A stretch of 50,155 bases of DNA from a virus. Position 1 is the first letter of the stretch, and each line of letters begins with the position of its first letter. The DNA lies in the IMG/VR virus record IMGVR_UViG_3300021963_004660, positions 1 through 50,155 of that record, one strand, 5' to 3'. Made by a program: the position numbers and the translations under genes. A model generated the notes under the pieces. The model had not been told where the DNA came from. It did not search any database and worked only from the letters and a program-made list of their open reading frames with translations. Of the stretch, positions 1-7,070 are shown one piece after another.

Positions 1-37
1 CGTAACAGAAAACCCATCACTAATTTATGGAGACAGT

Positions 38-940
38 ATGAAAATTTTGTTATTGGGTGGTAATGGTTATATTGGATCAAAATTCTATCCCACAATCAAA
101 GACAAACACACAGTAAAGTCAATTGACCTTTGTTTGTTTCAAAAAGACTTAGGATATTCTGATAAAGTCAATTTCAATTCAGTAGACATTACTGAATACG
201 ATATCATCTATTGTCTTGCAGGACATAGTAGTGTTCCAATGTGCGAACACAGTCCAACCCGTTCATGGGTGAACAACGTAGATTACTTCACTAGTCTGTG
301 TGAGAGACTATCCACAAAACAAAAATTAATTTATGCGTCTAGCGCAAGTGTCTATGGCGCAGGATCAGAAATGTCAAGTGAAAGTTCGCCAATCAATTTT
401 AATCCACTCAATCACTATGACATGCAAAAGATTGCACTAGACTTGATTGCAAATTGTTATGTGGGCACAGGCAAGAAAATTATCGGCTTACGATTCGGTA
501 CAGTTAATGGCGCATCACCAAATACTCGTAGTGAATTAATGTTGAATTCTATGATGAAGTCTGCAATTGAAAAGAAAACTGTCATTGCAAAGAATTTGAA
601 TATTCGTAGAGCAATTCTAGGTATCAATGATTTGACTAGAGTGCTGAATAGACTTATAGATACCGAAATTGATTCTGGACAATATAATGTATCATCATTC
701 AATTCTACGGTACATGACTTAGCGATGATTACGTCAAACAAGACTAATGCAGAACTAATTATTACTCCAGGTGATAAAGTTGCATATGACTTTGAATTGA
801 ATACTGATAAGATACAGAAAGCATTAGACTTTGAATTCAAAGATACTGTAGATAGCATATGCGAAGAATTGAGAGATACATACAATGCACTCAATTTCGA
901 TAACAGAAGTGACGATAGAAATTTTAGGAATTATATATGA
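38..940 (+). CDS. NAD-dependent epimerase/dehydratase (extended SDR)
   Basis: A 300-aa extended short-chain dehydrogenase, the family that epimerises, dehydrates or reduces nucleotide-activated sugars using NAD(P). Seen: N-terminal Rossmann motif GGNGYIG (residues 7-13), SSASVYG (102-107 region) supplying the catalytic Ser, and the YxxxK pair Y127/K131 in HYDMQK. GGAG-like spacing (GGAG at 29-32) supports the ATG at 38, although the frame stays open to the left edge. It overlaps the next gene by ATGA, so it is the first visible member of a three-gene sugar operon. The substrate cannot be told; a nucleotide-sugar for host LPS or a phage glycan is inferred. Confidence 0.85.
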   Translation: MKILLLGGNGYIGSKFYPTIKDKHTVKSIDLCLFQKDLGYSDKVNFNSVDITEYDIIYCLAGHSSVPMCEHSPTRSWVNNVDYFTSLCERLSTKQKLIYASSASVYGAGSEMSSESSPINFNPLNHYDMQKIALDLIANCYVGTGKKIIGLRFGTVNGASPNTRSELMLNSMMKSAIEKKTVIAKNLNIRRAILGINDLTRVLNRLIDTEIDSGQYNVSSFNSTVHDLAMITSNKTNAELIITPGDKVAYDFELNTDKIQKALDFEFKDTVDSICEELRDTYNALNFDNRSDDRNFRNYI

Positions 941-2157
941 ACAATTGTAAAGAACTAACAAAGTGTCTTTGCTGTGATGGTGATAATCTAACGCAAGTAT
1001 TAGACTTAAAAGACCAGCCGTTAGCAAACTCATATACACGAAGCAAACTAGAAGAAGAAGAATTCTTTCCATTGGGATTGAATTACTGCAATGATTGCAC
1101 ACATCTTCAATTGACACATGCAGTCAACCCAGACTTGTTGTTCAAGAATTACTTGTATGTCAGCGGCACAACAAAAACTTTAAAACAATACTTTGATGAT
1201 TTCGTTTCATTAGTTGCCGAGAATAGTCGATCCACATCTGCAATTAGCACATTGTCGGTATTAGACATTGCATGTAATGATGGCACTCAACTCGACTCAT
1301 TCAAGCGATATGGTTATGATACTTATGGGATTGATCCAGCAGAAAATCTATATGCATTAAGCAGTAAGAATCACAAAGTTGTTTGTGACTATTTGTCCGA
1401 AGAATCAATTCAAAAACTAGGTAAAGATACGTTCAATGTGATTATTGCACAGAATGTATTTGCACATAACACATACCCTAAAAAGTTTTTAGAGATTTGC
1501 AAAAAACATCTAGCAAAGAATGGCAGAATCTTTATTCAAACTTCACAAGCTGACATGGTGAAGCATGGGCAATTTGATACGATATACCACGAACACATTT
1601 CATTTTTTAATATTAGATCAATTGGACGCCTTGCCGAAAGCATAGGTCTTTATATGACTAATGTGATTAGAACTGATATACATGGAACAAGTGAGGTTTA
1701 TGTATTTTCTGAAAATCCAGAGGAAAGCATATCATCTGAAGTTGTTTACTCTATGCATCTTCAGACACATGGGCAAGATAAAAATGCTGTTGATTCATTT
1801 TCAGAAAAAGCAACATCAACAATTCGTAAACTTAAAGCAGAGATTGCAAAATACAAACAAGATGGGTATTTGATTGTCGGATATGGTGCGGCCGCAAAGG
1901 GCAATACAATTCTGAACTTTGGTGACATCCACTTGGATTATATTGTGGATGATAATCCTCTAAAACACAATTTATTTACGCCTGGGACTAAGATTCCTAT
2001 CGTGCCGTTTGACCATATTAATTCAATCAACAAAACTGAAGAAATTGTTTGGTTGCCTCTTGCATGGAATTTCTTTTCTGAAATCAAACAGAATATTAAA
2101 TCAAAACGTCCAGAACTCAAAGATAAATTCATTCAATTAGACTTTGCTACAGTATGA
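937..2157 (+). CDS. SAM-dependent sugar C-methyltransferase (TcaB9/NovU-like)
   Basis: A 406-aa three-part methyltransferase resembling dTDP-sugar C-3'-methyltransferases. Seen: an N-terminal Cys cluster (C10, C12, C13 and C51, C54) matching the family's zinc-binding domain; a SAM-binding motif VLDIACNDGTQL (108-119); the family signature YHEHISFFN, which holds the Tyr/His active-site residues; and a C-terminal Rossmann-like half with GYGAAAKGN and VDDNP, as in the Methyltransf_14 domain. Known: relatives add a branch methyl to 4-keto-deoxysugars. Coupled by ATGA overlaps to the epimerase before and the glycosyltransferase after, so a branched-chain sugar pathway is plausible. The exact sugar is unknown. 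Confidence 0.82.
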   Translation: MNNCKELTKCLCCDGDNLTQVLDLKDQPLANSYTRSKLEEEEFFPLGLNYCNDCTHLQLTHAVNPDLLFKNYLYVSGTTKTLKQYFDDFVSLVAENSRSTSAISTLSVLDIACNDGTQLDSFKRYGYDTYGIDPAENLYALSSKNHKVVCDYLSEESIQKLGKDTFNVIIAQNVFAHNTYPKKFLEICKKHLAKNGRIFIQTSQADMVKHGQFDTIYHEHISFFNIRSIGRLAESIGLYMTNVIRTDIHGTSEVYVFSENPEESISSEVVYSMHLQTHGQDKNAVDSFSEKATSTIRKLKAEIAKYKQDGYLIVGYGAAAKGNTILNFGDIHLDYIVDDNPLKHNLFTPGTKIPIVPFDHINSINKTEEIVWLPLAWNFFSEIKQNIKSKRPELKDKFIQLDFATV

Positions 2158-2906
2158 AAACAATCATCACTCACTTCTATAATGAAGAATATCTTTTGCC
2201 TTGGTGGCTTGAACATCACAAAAAGATTTTTCAGTATGGCATTTTAATCGATTATGATTCTACTGATAGGTCTGTAGAAATCTGCAAAGAAATTTGTCCA
2301 GATTGGATAGTTGTTAAATCTGTTAACAAAGAATTTCAAGCACATGCGATTGATGCTGAAGTTATGGCATACGAAAAACAATTTGGTGGGTGGAGAATTG
2401 CATTAAACGTTACTGAATTTATTGTCGGTGATGTAGACAAACATATGCATGGTATTGCAAAAGCAAGTCAGTATTTGATTCCCTCAATTGCATTCTTTGA
2501 TTGGAACCCCGAAGGTACATTAGATAGACAATTACCTTTGTGGCAACAGAAGAAACACGGCATACATTACAAAACAGACTTTATGGCACGTAGAGCAAGA
2601 AGTTTGCACAATGTTGGTGACATTACATATGATGCGGGCAGGCACTTCCCATCATTCAATAATGAAGACATGCTGATTTTTCACTATGCGAATTGTATTT
2701 CTAGTCCTGAAATGGTACAACGAAGATTGCAAATTCAACATAGAATACCGCAATACGATATTCAGCGCAACATGGGGCATCAACACCATAACAATGGCAA
2801 AGGAATGACACTAGAAAGCCTGAAACAATTCAATGATACGGAACTAAAGAAGATTACCGATTGCAGTTTTGACATTGACAGATTGACAGAAAAGATGTAC
2901 AATTGA
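2154..2906 (+). CDS. Glycosyltransferase, GT2-like
   Basis: A 250-aa protein whose start reads like family-2 glycosyltransferases of the Glyco_tranf_2_4 type: ITHFYNEEYLLPWWLEHH followed by LIDYDSTDRS (31-40), which carries the nucleotide-sugar-binding acidic residues. A later GDVD is a second possible acidic metal site. No membrane segment is evident, so a soluble or peripheral enzyme is likely. It overlaps the methyltransferase by ATGA and ends the sugar operon; a late-promoter-like site follows it. Donor and acceptor cannot be predicted. It could act on host O-antigen or on a phage component. Confidence 0.75.
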   Translation: MKTIITHFYNEEYLLPWWLEHHKKIFQYGILIDYDSTDRSVEICKEICPDWIVVKSVNKEFQAHAIDAEVMAYEKQFGGWRIALNVTEFIVGDVDKHMHGIAKASQYLIPSIAFFDWNPEGTLDRQLPLWQQKKHGIHYKTDFMARRARSLHNVGDITYDAGRHFPSFNNEDMLIFHYANCISSPEMVQRRLQIQHRIPQYDIQRNMGHQHHNNGKGMTLESLKQFNDTELKKITDCSFDIDRLTEKMYN

Positions 2907-2912
2907 TAAATA
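2905..2912 (+). promoter_or_regulatory. Late-promoter-like motif GATAAATA
   Basis: GATAAATA differs from the T4 late consensus TATAAATA at the first base. It lies about 45 nt before the SleB hydrolase start in the gap after the glycosyltransferase. One of nine such motifs in this window's intergenic gaps. Confidence 0.55.
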
Positions 2913-2956
2913 AATGACCCACTAAACATTTTAGTGTATGATATAGAAAGGAAAAT

Positions 2957-3466
2957 ATGAAAGCACTACTAACCGCTCTAGTATTTTTAGTATCGATATT
3001 CTCGACACAATCAATTGCAAATACTCTACCTTCATTAAAAGAAATATCCGAAGCATCAACATCACCAAAAGATTCTAGCAAAGCAGATTTGTATTGGATG
3101 ACAATGAACATTTATCACGAAGCTGGCAACCAACCACTTATTGGCAAAATTGCTGTGGGCGTAGTGACATTAAACAGATTGAAGGACAAACGATATCCAA
3201 AAAACATTCGTGATGTTGTCACGGAGCCATATCAGTTTTCTTGGTACAATACTAAACAAGCAAACACACCACCAGCAAACAATAGCCGTTGGAAAGAATC
3301 ATATGAAGTTGCAAAACTTCTATTGACAAAAGCGATAGGTAGTGATATAATTAAACTCTTAGAAGGTGCTACACACTTTCATGCAATTGATGTCAAGCCC
3401 GCATGGCTTAACAAAGTGCATAGAGTTGCTCAAATTGAGGGGCATGTTTTTTATCGTTTGAATTAA
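2957..3466 (+). CDS. SleB-family cell-wall hydrolase (putative secreted endolysin)
   Basis: A 169-aa protein of the Hydrolase_2/SleB family, which cleaves peptidoglycan. Seen: an N-terminal signal peptide (positively charged start, hydrophobic stretch ALLTALVFLVSIF, likely cleavage after SIA near residue 21), then the catalytic core with MNIYHEAGNQP, where E55 is the expected catalytic acid, plus GVVTLNR and YQFSWYN, typical SleB blocks. An RBS (AAAGGAAAA) precedes the ATG. A Sec signal implies export of the lysin without needing a large holin pore, with the holin-like protein on the minus strand perhaps triggering timing. A role in lysis is inferred; degradation of wall during entry is the alternative. 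Confidence 0.82.
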   Translation: MKALLTALVFLVSIFSTQSIANTLPSLKEISEASTSPKDSSKADLYWMTMNIYHEAGNQPLIGKIAVGVVTLNRLKDKRYPKNIRDVVTEPYQFSWYNTKQANTPPANNSRWKESYEVAKLLLTKAIGSDIIKLLEGATHFHAIDVKPAWLNKVHRVAQIEGHVFYRLN

Positions 3467-3480
3467 CTTAAAGGTATATT

Positions 3481-3660
3481 ATGAAAAAGATTGTAATGAA
3501 AACTTTTCAACGCAAGAATGGATATCCTCCATCTTACTATGCAACAGAGAAGGATTTGGCAAACTTGAGGTATCGTGTTGCACAACCTAGCGTCACCAAG
3601 AATGAACATGGGTCTTTCAAGAATGGACGCATCACATCGGTAAGGTACTATGAATCTTAA
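3481..3660 (+). CDS. Small protein of unknown function (59 aa)
   Basis: A short complete reading frame, ATG to TAA, preceded by an AAAGGTATATT leader, giving a basic 59-aa protein that begins MKKIVMKTFQRKNGYPPSYY and ends VRYYES. It has no Cys, no membrane segment and no motif I recognise. It fills the gap between the SleB gene and gp33 and overlaps the gp33 start by 11 nt, the dense packing typical of a real phage gene. Function unknown. Confidence 0.6.
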   Translation: MKKIVMKTFQRKNGYPPSYYATEKDLANLRYRVAQPSVTKNEHGSFKNGRITSVRYYES

Positions 3661-3886
3661 AATTCTGACACAGAAAGAATTTGAAGCAGAGATTAAAAAA
3701 ATTCAGAAAAACAAGTATCCAATCACAATGATTGATGCTGTTTTAGAATTTTGTTCAGAGAGAAATCTTGAAGTTGAAACTGCGGCATCTTTAATCACAC
3801 CTCGAATGAAATCTGCTATTGAAGGCGAGGCTATGAAATTAAAGATGATTGCACAAAAAGCTAGATTAACATTTGAGGAAGATTAA
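3650..3886 (+). CDS. 33: Late-promoter transcription coactivator, gp33-like
   Basis: A 78-aa protein resembling the T4-type late-transcription coactivator gp33, which bridges RNA polymerase, the late sigma gp55 and the sliding clamp gp45. Seen: a helical core of the type ITMIDAVLEFCSERNLEVE followed by LITPRMKSAIEGEAMKLKM, the conserved pattern of the Trans_coact family; it ends with the acidic-aromatic tail LTFEED. T4 gp33 is longer (112 aa). The context is strong: T4 has the order 33-59-32, and here gp59 and gp32 follow, with a halogenase interposed. The TAATG overlap couples it to the halogenase. Its presence agrees with TATAAATA-type motifs across this window. Confidence 0.78.
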   Translation: MNLKILTQKEFEAEIKKIQKNKYPITMIDAVLEFCSERNLEVETAASLITPRMKSAIEGEAMKLKMIAQKARLTFEED

Positions 3887-5364
3887 TGAAGAAAGTTTTT
3901 ATTGTCGGTGGTGGAACAGCAGGCTGGTTGGCCGCATTGATGTTAAATAAATCCTTTCCAAATTTGCAAGTTGAGTTAATAGAAAGTGCCGAGATAGGAA
4001 TTCTCGGCGCCGGAGAATCAACACTATTCAATTTTAAATCGGAACTACGTAATTTGGGTATTGATGAATTCGATTTCATCAGAAACACAAAGGCTACGTT
4101 TAAAATGGGTTCTCGATATGATGAATGGAATGGTGATTCAGATTTTCATTACAGCACTACGCACCCTTGGCATGGCGATATCAATTGTGAATCTTATGGC
4201 GGAAACATAGAAGATTATCACACATATCTTTTTGCGAATGATATTGATATCAAAACAAGAGGAATGTATAAAATTGCATTGAACAATAAATCGCCATTCA
4301 TTTTACGTAATGGTAAAGTTGAAAAGATCAATGATTTCGCTTTACACATTAATGCTAGACTGACAGCAAAATATTTTAGACAAATTGCTGAAAGTCGAGG
4401 TGTTATTAGACACGAAGGAAAAGTTGTCGAAATTATAGGCGATGAAATTATAACTGGAATTCGTGATAATAGTGGAAGAGTACACACATTTGATTTTGTG
4501 TTTGATTGCTCTGGATTTGCTAGACTTATTATAGGAAAACACTACAATTCAAAATGGATAGACTACACAAAACATTTTAAAGTTGATTCTGCAATACCAT
4601 TCTTCATAAACAATGTTGGTGAAGAAATTCCTCCATATTCTAGATCAACAGCAATGAACTATGGATGGATGTTTAAAATACCAACACAAGATAGATATGG
4701 ATCAGGATATATTTTTGATAGTACAAAAATTGATGCTGAACAAGCTAAAACTGAGTTGATAAACAAGGTTGGGCATGATATCGAAATTCTGAATCATTTT
4801 AAATTTAAAGCTGGTCATTATGATGAAGTGTACAAAGGAAACTGTATTGCATTTTGTTTATCTGGTGGTTTCTTAGAACCCATGACGGCAAGCAATATTT
4901 CTAGTATGATATCGCAATTCAACATTTTGGATTCAAATTTCATAACAAATCACAATGATAATTCATTAAAGAAAAAGTTTAACGAATTTACTAAAGAGTT
5001 GTATGCTGGATATAGCAAATGGATATTCTTACACTACACTAGTAAAAGAACTGGAACTGAATTTTGGGACTCTCTCAAAAATGACGAATCGTATCCCATC
5101 GGCTATAAAAAAATGATGCAAGATCATATTATAAATGGCGGATTTAACGTGGGAGACTTGACAAAACATATGTTTATACCTTCAGATAAAATCATATCAG
5201 TTTTTCAAGCATATGATTTATACAAAGAACAGGCAAAACAAAAATGCATGAAAGATAATTTGAATGAGAAGTACAAAAAAATTGATGAGATGATAGTTAA
5301 GAACACAGAAAATTTATTGTCGTATTCTATCAGTCACCGAGACTTTTTGGATAATTACTTATGA
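3886..5364 (+). CDS. Flavin-dependent halogenase (tryptophan-halogenase family)
   Basis: A 492-aa FADH2-dependent halogenase. Seen: FAD-binding GGGTAGW (8-14); FKMGSRYDEW with K73, the position of the catalytic lysine (PrnA K79) that forms the haloamine/hypohalous intermediate; CSGFAR (208-213); the family WxWxIP motif as WMFKIP (261-266), with Phe replacing the second Trp; and GGFLEP with E331, equivalent to the second catalytic residue. All key residues are present, so activity is likely. Known: cyanophage VirX1 is a related viral halogenase with a preference for iodide. It sits between gp33 and gp59, overlapping both by a few bases, so it is co-translated with replication/late-transcription genes. 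The substrate is unknown; a separate flavin reductase would be needed. Confidence 0.88.
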   Translation: MKKVFIVGGGTAGWLAALMLNKSFPNLQVELIESAEIGILGAGESTLFNFKSELRNLGIDEFDFIRNTKATFKMGSRYDEWNGDSDFHYSTTHPWHGDINCESYGGNIEDYHTYLFANDIDIKTRGMYKIALNNKSPFILRNGKVEKINDFALHINARLTAKYFRQIAESRGVIRHEGKVVEIIGDEIITGIRDNSGRVHTFDFVFDCSGFARLIIGKHYNSKWIDYTKHFKVDSAIPFFINNVGEEIPPYSRSTAMNYGWMFKIPTQDRYGSGYIFDSTKIDAEQAKTELINKVGHDIEILNHFKFKAGHYDEVYKGNCIAFCLSGGFLEPMTASNISSMISQFNILDSNFITNHNDNSLKKKFNEFTKELYAGYSKWIFLHYTSKRTGTEFWDSLKNDESYPIGYKKMMQDHIINGGFNVGDLTKHMFIPSDKIISVFQAYDLYKEQAKQKCMKDNLNEKYKKIDEMIVKNTENLLSYSISHRDFLDNYL

Positions 5365-5957
5365 AAATGGACGCAATAGACGCATACAAAGTTTATTTGG
5401 GAGTTAAGAATCACTTCACACAAGACAGTTACGATTGGTTCAAGTACAACAAGAAAGTCAATGTCACATACGATTCTTTTTTGAAACGTAAAGACAAAAT
5501 CTTTTTTGCTAAACTAGGCAATCGTAAAGACGCTTACTTAGAAGAATTTTTAGTTTCTAACTTTCTACATGACACAAAGATTTGGGTTGGAGAACTTCTA
5601 TCTGAAGAGTGTGAAGAACGCTACAAAGAATGGAAAAGAAAACAAGAGTCTCTGACTTATGTTTTCAAAAGTGAAATTGATTTTCTATCTGGTATGTCGC
5701 CAGATGAACTCAATGCATTCTTCACAGCTAAAGATGGAGACCACCCACCAATAATTAAAAAGTATTTGCGAAAAGAAATTAGTTTAGACACATTATCTAT
5801 TTTAAATTCCTTCTTGCATTTTACTAAGAGTTATGATAAAATAGTACACGATCCAATCTACAGAGAGGTAAGCAAACTGTGCAAAAAATACCAGCCCTTC
5901 TTAAAGTACGACACAGCAAGAATGAAAAAAACACTCAAAGAAGTGGTAATGAATTAG
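5361..5957 (+). CDS. 59: Replicative helicase loader, gp59-like
   Basis: A 198-aa homologue of T4 gp59 (217 aa), which loads the gp41 helicase onto gp32-covered forked DNA. Seen: an N-terminal region aligning by eye with T4 gp59 (AYKVYLGVKNHF, FKYNKKVNVTYDSFLKRKDK, FFAKLGNRKDAYLEEF, FLVSNF, then WVGEL) and a helical C-terminal half (IIKKYLRKEISLDTLSILNS, then FLHF). The ATGA overlap with the halogenase shows translational coupling. gp32, its partner, follows after a 145-nt leader. Confidence rests on colinear similarity plus T4-like gene order. Confidence 0.87.
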   Translation: MKMDAIDAYKVYLGVKNHFTQDSYDWFKYNKKVNVTYDSFLKRKDKIFFAKLGNRKDAYLEEFLVSNFLHDTKIWVGELLSEECEERYKEWKRKQESLTYVFKSEIDFLSGMSPDELNAFFTAKDGDHPPIIKKYLRKEISLDTLSILNSFLHFTKSYDKIVHDPIYREVSKLCKKYQPFLKYDTARMKKTLKEVVMN

Positions 5958-5964
5958 TGGCAAT

Positions 5965-5994
5965 AATGCACAAACCAACAAAGGTTTGTGCATT
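5965..5994 (+). promoter_or_regulatory. 12-bp stem-loop in the gp59-gp32 leader
   Basis: A perfect 12-bp inverted repeat (AATGCACAAACC / GGTTTGTGCATT) with a 6-nt loop begins 8 nt after the gp59 stop. It lacks a T-run, so it is not a classical terminator. It lies in the longest intergenic stretch of the window, upstream of gp32, where T4 carries an autogenous translational operator. An mRNA-processing or stability hairpin is equally possible. Confidence 0.5.
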
Positions 5995-6025
5995 GTTAGC
6001 CAGTAATGAAGAACGTAATATGCTA

Positions 6026-6031
6026 TATAAT
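6026..6031 (+). promoter_or_regulatory. Possible -10 element upstream of gp32
   Basis: TATAAT occurs within GCTATATAATATAG about 70 nt before gp32. No good TTGACA-like box lies 16-18 nt upstream, so it would be an extended or activator-dependent (middle-type) promoter if real. In such AT-rich DNA this may be chance. Confidence 0.25.
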
Positions 6032-6102
6032 ATAGTAGATTATGAAAAACGTGGACAAGCAAAACATACATTTAATACTTAACATACAAGGAATATACTA
6101 AT

Positions 6103-7014
6103 ATGGCATCAGCATCATTCGCAGATTTGAAAAAGTCACGCACCAAAGATTTGGAAAAACTCACAGACGCAGTTTCCAAACTCACCAACAAAGAAGAAGC
6201 AAAAAAATCTTATGAAGATACTCGCTTCTGGAAACCAACAGTAGACAAAGCAGGTAATGGATTCGCAACGATTCGTTTTCTTCCCGCACCCGCAGGCGAA
6301 GATGTACCTTGGGTTCAAGTCTTCAATCATTCATTCCAAGGTCCTGGTGGATGGTACATTGAAAACTCTCTGACTACTATCGGTAAGAAAGATCCAGTTT
6401 CAGAACACAATACTGTTCTTTGGAACTCTGGCTCTGACGCAAATAAAGATATTGCACGTAAGCAAAAGCGTAAGTTGCAATATGTCGCAAACGTTTACAT
6501 CGTTAAGGATCCTGCAAATCCTGACAATGACGGAACAGTTAAATTGTACAAATTCGGTAAGAAGATTTTCGACAAGTTGAATGACTTGATGAATCCTGAG
6601 TTTGAAGATGAAACTCCAGTCAACCCATTCGACCTTTGGGAAGGTGCGAACTTCAAGTTGAAGATTCGTAAAGTAGAAGGTTATCAGAATTATGATAAGT
6701 CTGAATTTGAAGCGCCAGCACCTTTGTCGCAAGATGAAGATGACTTGGAACGCATTTGGAAGCAAGAACACAGCTTGTCTGAATTCTTGAGTGAGAAGAA
6801 CTTCAAGACTTATGATGAACTCAAAGCACGTTTGAACAAAGTGCTTGGACTTGAAGATGGTACTGCTGGAGAGAATTTCTATTCTACTAAGCCTAATGTA
6901 CCAGTTACAGCTTCATCAAAACCTGAAACAACAACTAAAGCAAAGGCTACAGTTGCTGATTCAGTAGATGATGATGACGATATCAGTTATTTCGAGAAAC
7001 TCGCAGAAGACTGA
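6103..7014 (+). CDS. 32: Single-stranded DNA-binding protein, gp32-like
   Basis: A 303-aa homologue of T4 gp32 (301 aa), which coats ssDNA and organises replication, recombination and repair. Seen: a basic N-terminal region; core motifs RFWKP, ATIRFLPAP, WYIENSLTT, ARKQKRKLQYVANVYIV and KLYKFGKKIFDKL; and an acidic C-terminal tail (DDDDDISYFEKLAED) that in T4 recruits gp59 and other partners. Odd: there is no Cys in the whole protein. Where T4 has its His/Cys zinc site, this protein has ENSLTTIGKKDPVSE, so the zinc is lost, as I recall for marine T4-like relatives. AAGGA at 6088-6092 precedes the ATG. A strong terminator follows. Confidence 0.95.
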   Translation: MASASFADLKKSRTKDLEKLTDAVSKLTNKEEAKKSYEDTRFWKPTVDKAGNGFATIRFLPAPAGEDVPWVQVFNHSFQGPGGWYIENSLTTIGKKDPVSEHNTVLWNSGSDANKDIARKQKRKLQYVANVYIVKDPANPDNDGTVKLYKFGKKIFDKLNDLMNPEFEDETPVNPFDLWEGANFKLKIRKVEGYQNYDKSEFEAPAPLSQDEDDLERIWKQEHSLSEFLSEKNFKTYDELKARLNKVLGLEDGTAGENFYSTKPNVPVTASSKPETTTKAKATVADSVDDDDDISYFEKLAED

Positions 7015-7042
7015 TTGATTTAATCTCCTTTGGTTGTCGTTT

Positions 7043-7070
7043 GGGGAAGCAGAAATGCTTCCCCTTTTTT
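7043..7070 (+). terminator. Rho-independent terminator after gp32
   Basis: A 9-bp GC-rich stem (GGGGAAGCA / TGCTTCCCC) with a GAAA tetraloop is followed by TTTTTT. It lies between gp32 and the convergent minus-strand operon. The T-run exists only on the plus strand, so it chiefly ends gp32 transcripts; read from the minus strand the hairpin has no T-run. Confidence 0.9.

Noticed and set aside
3886-5364. Alternative reading of the halogenase as a generic FAD oxidoreductase or geranylgeranyl reductase
   Set aside because: The Lys at position 73, the W-x-F-x-I-P motif and GFLEP with E331 together are specific to flavin-dependent halogenases.
5966-6082. 38-aa frame MHKPTKVCALLASNEERNML... in the gp59-gp32 leader
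   Set aside because: No RBS, its start lies inside the 12-bp hairpin, and the protein has no recognisable features; the leader is better read as regulatory DNA.
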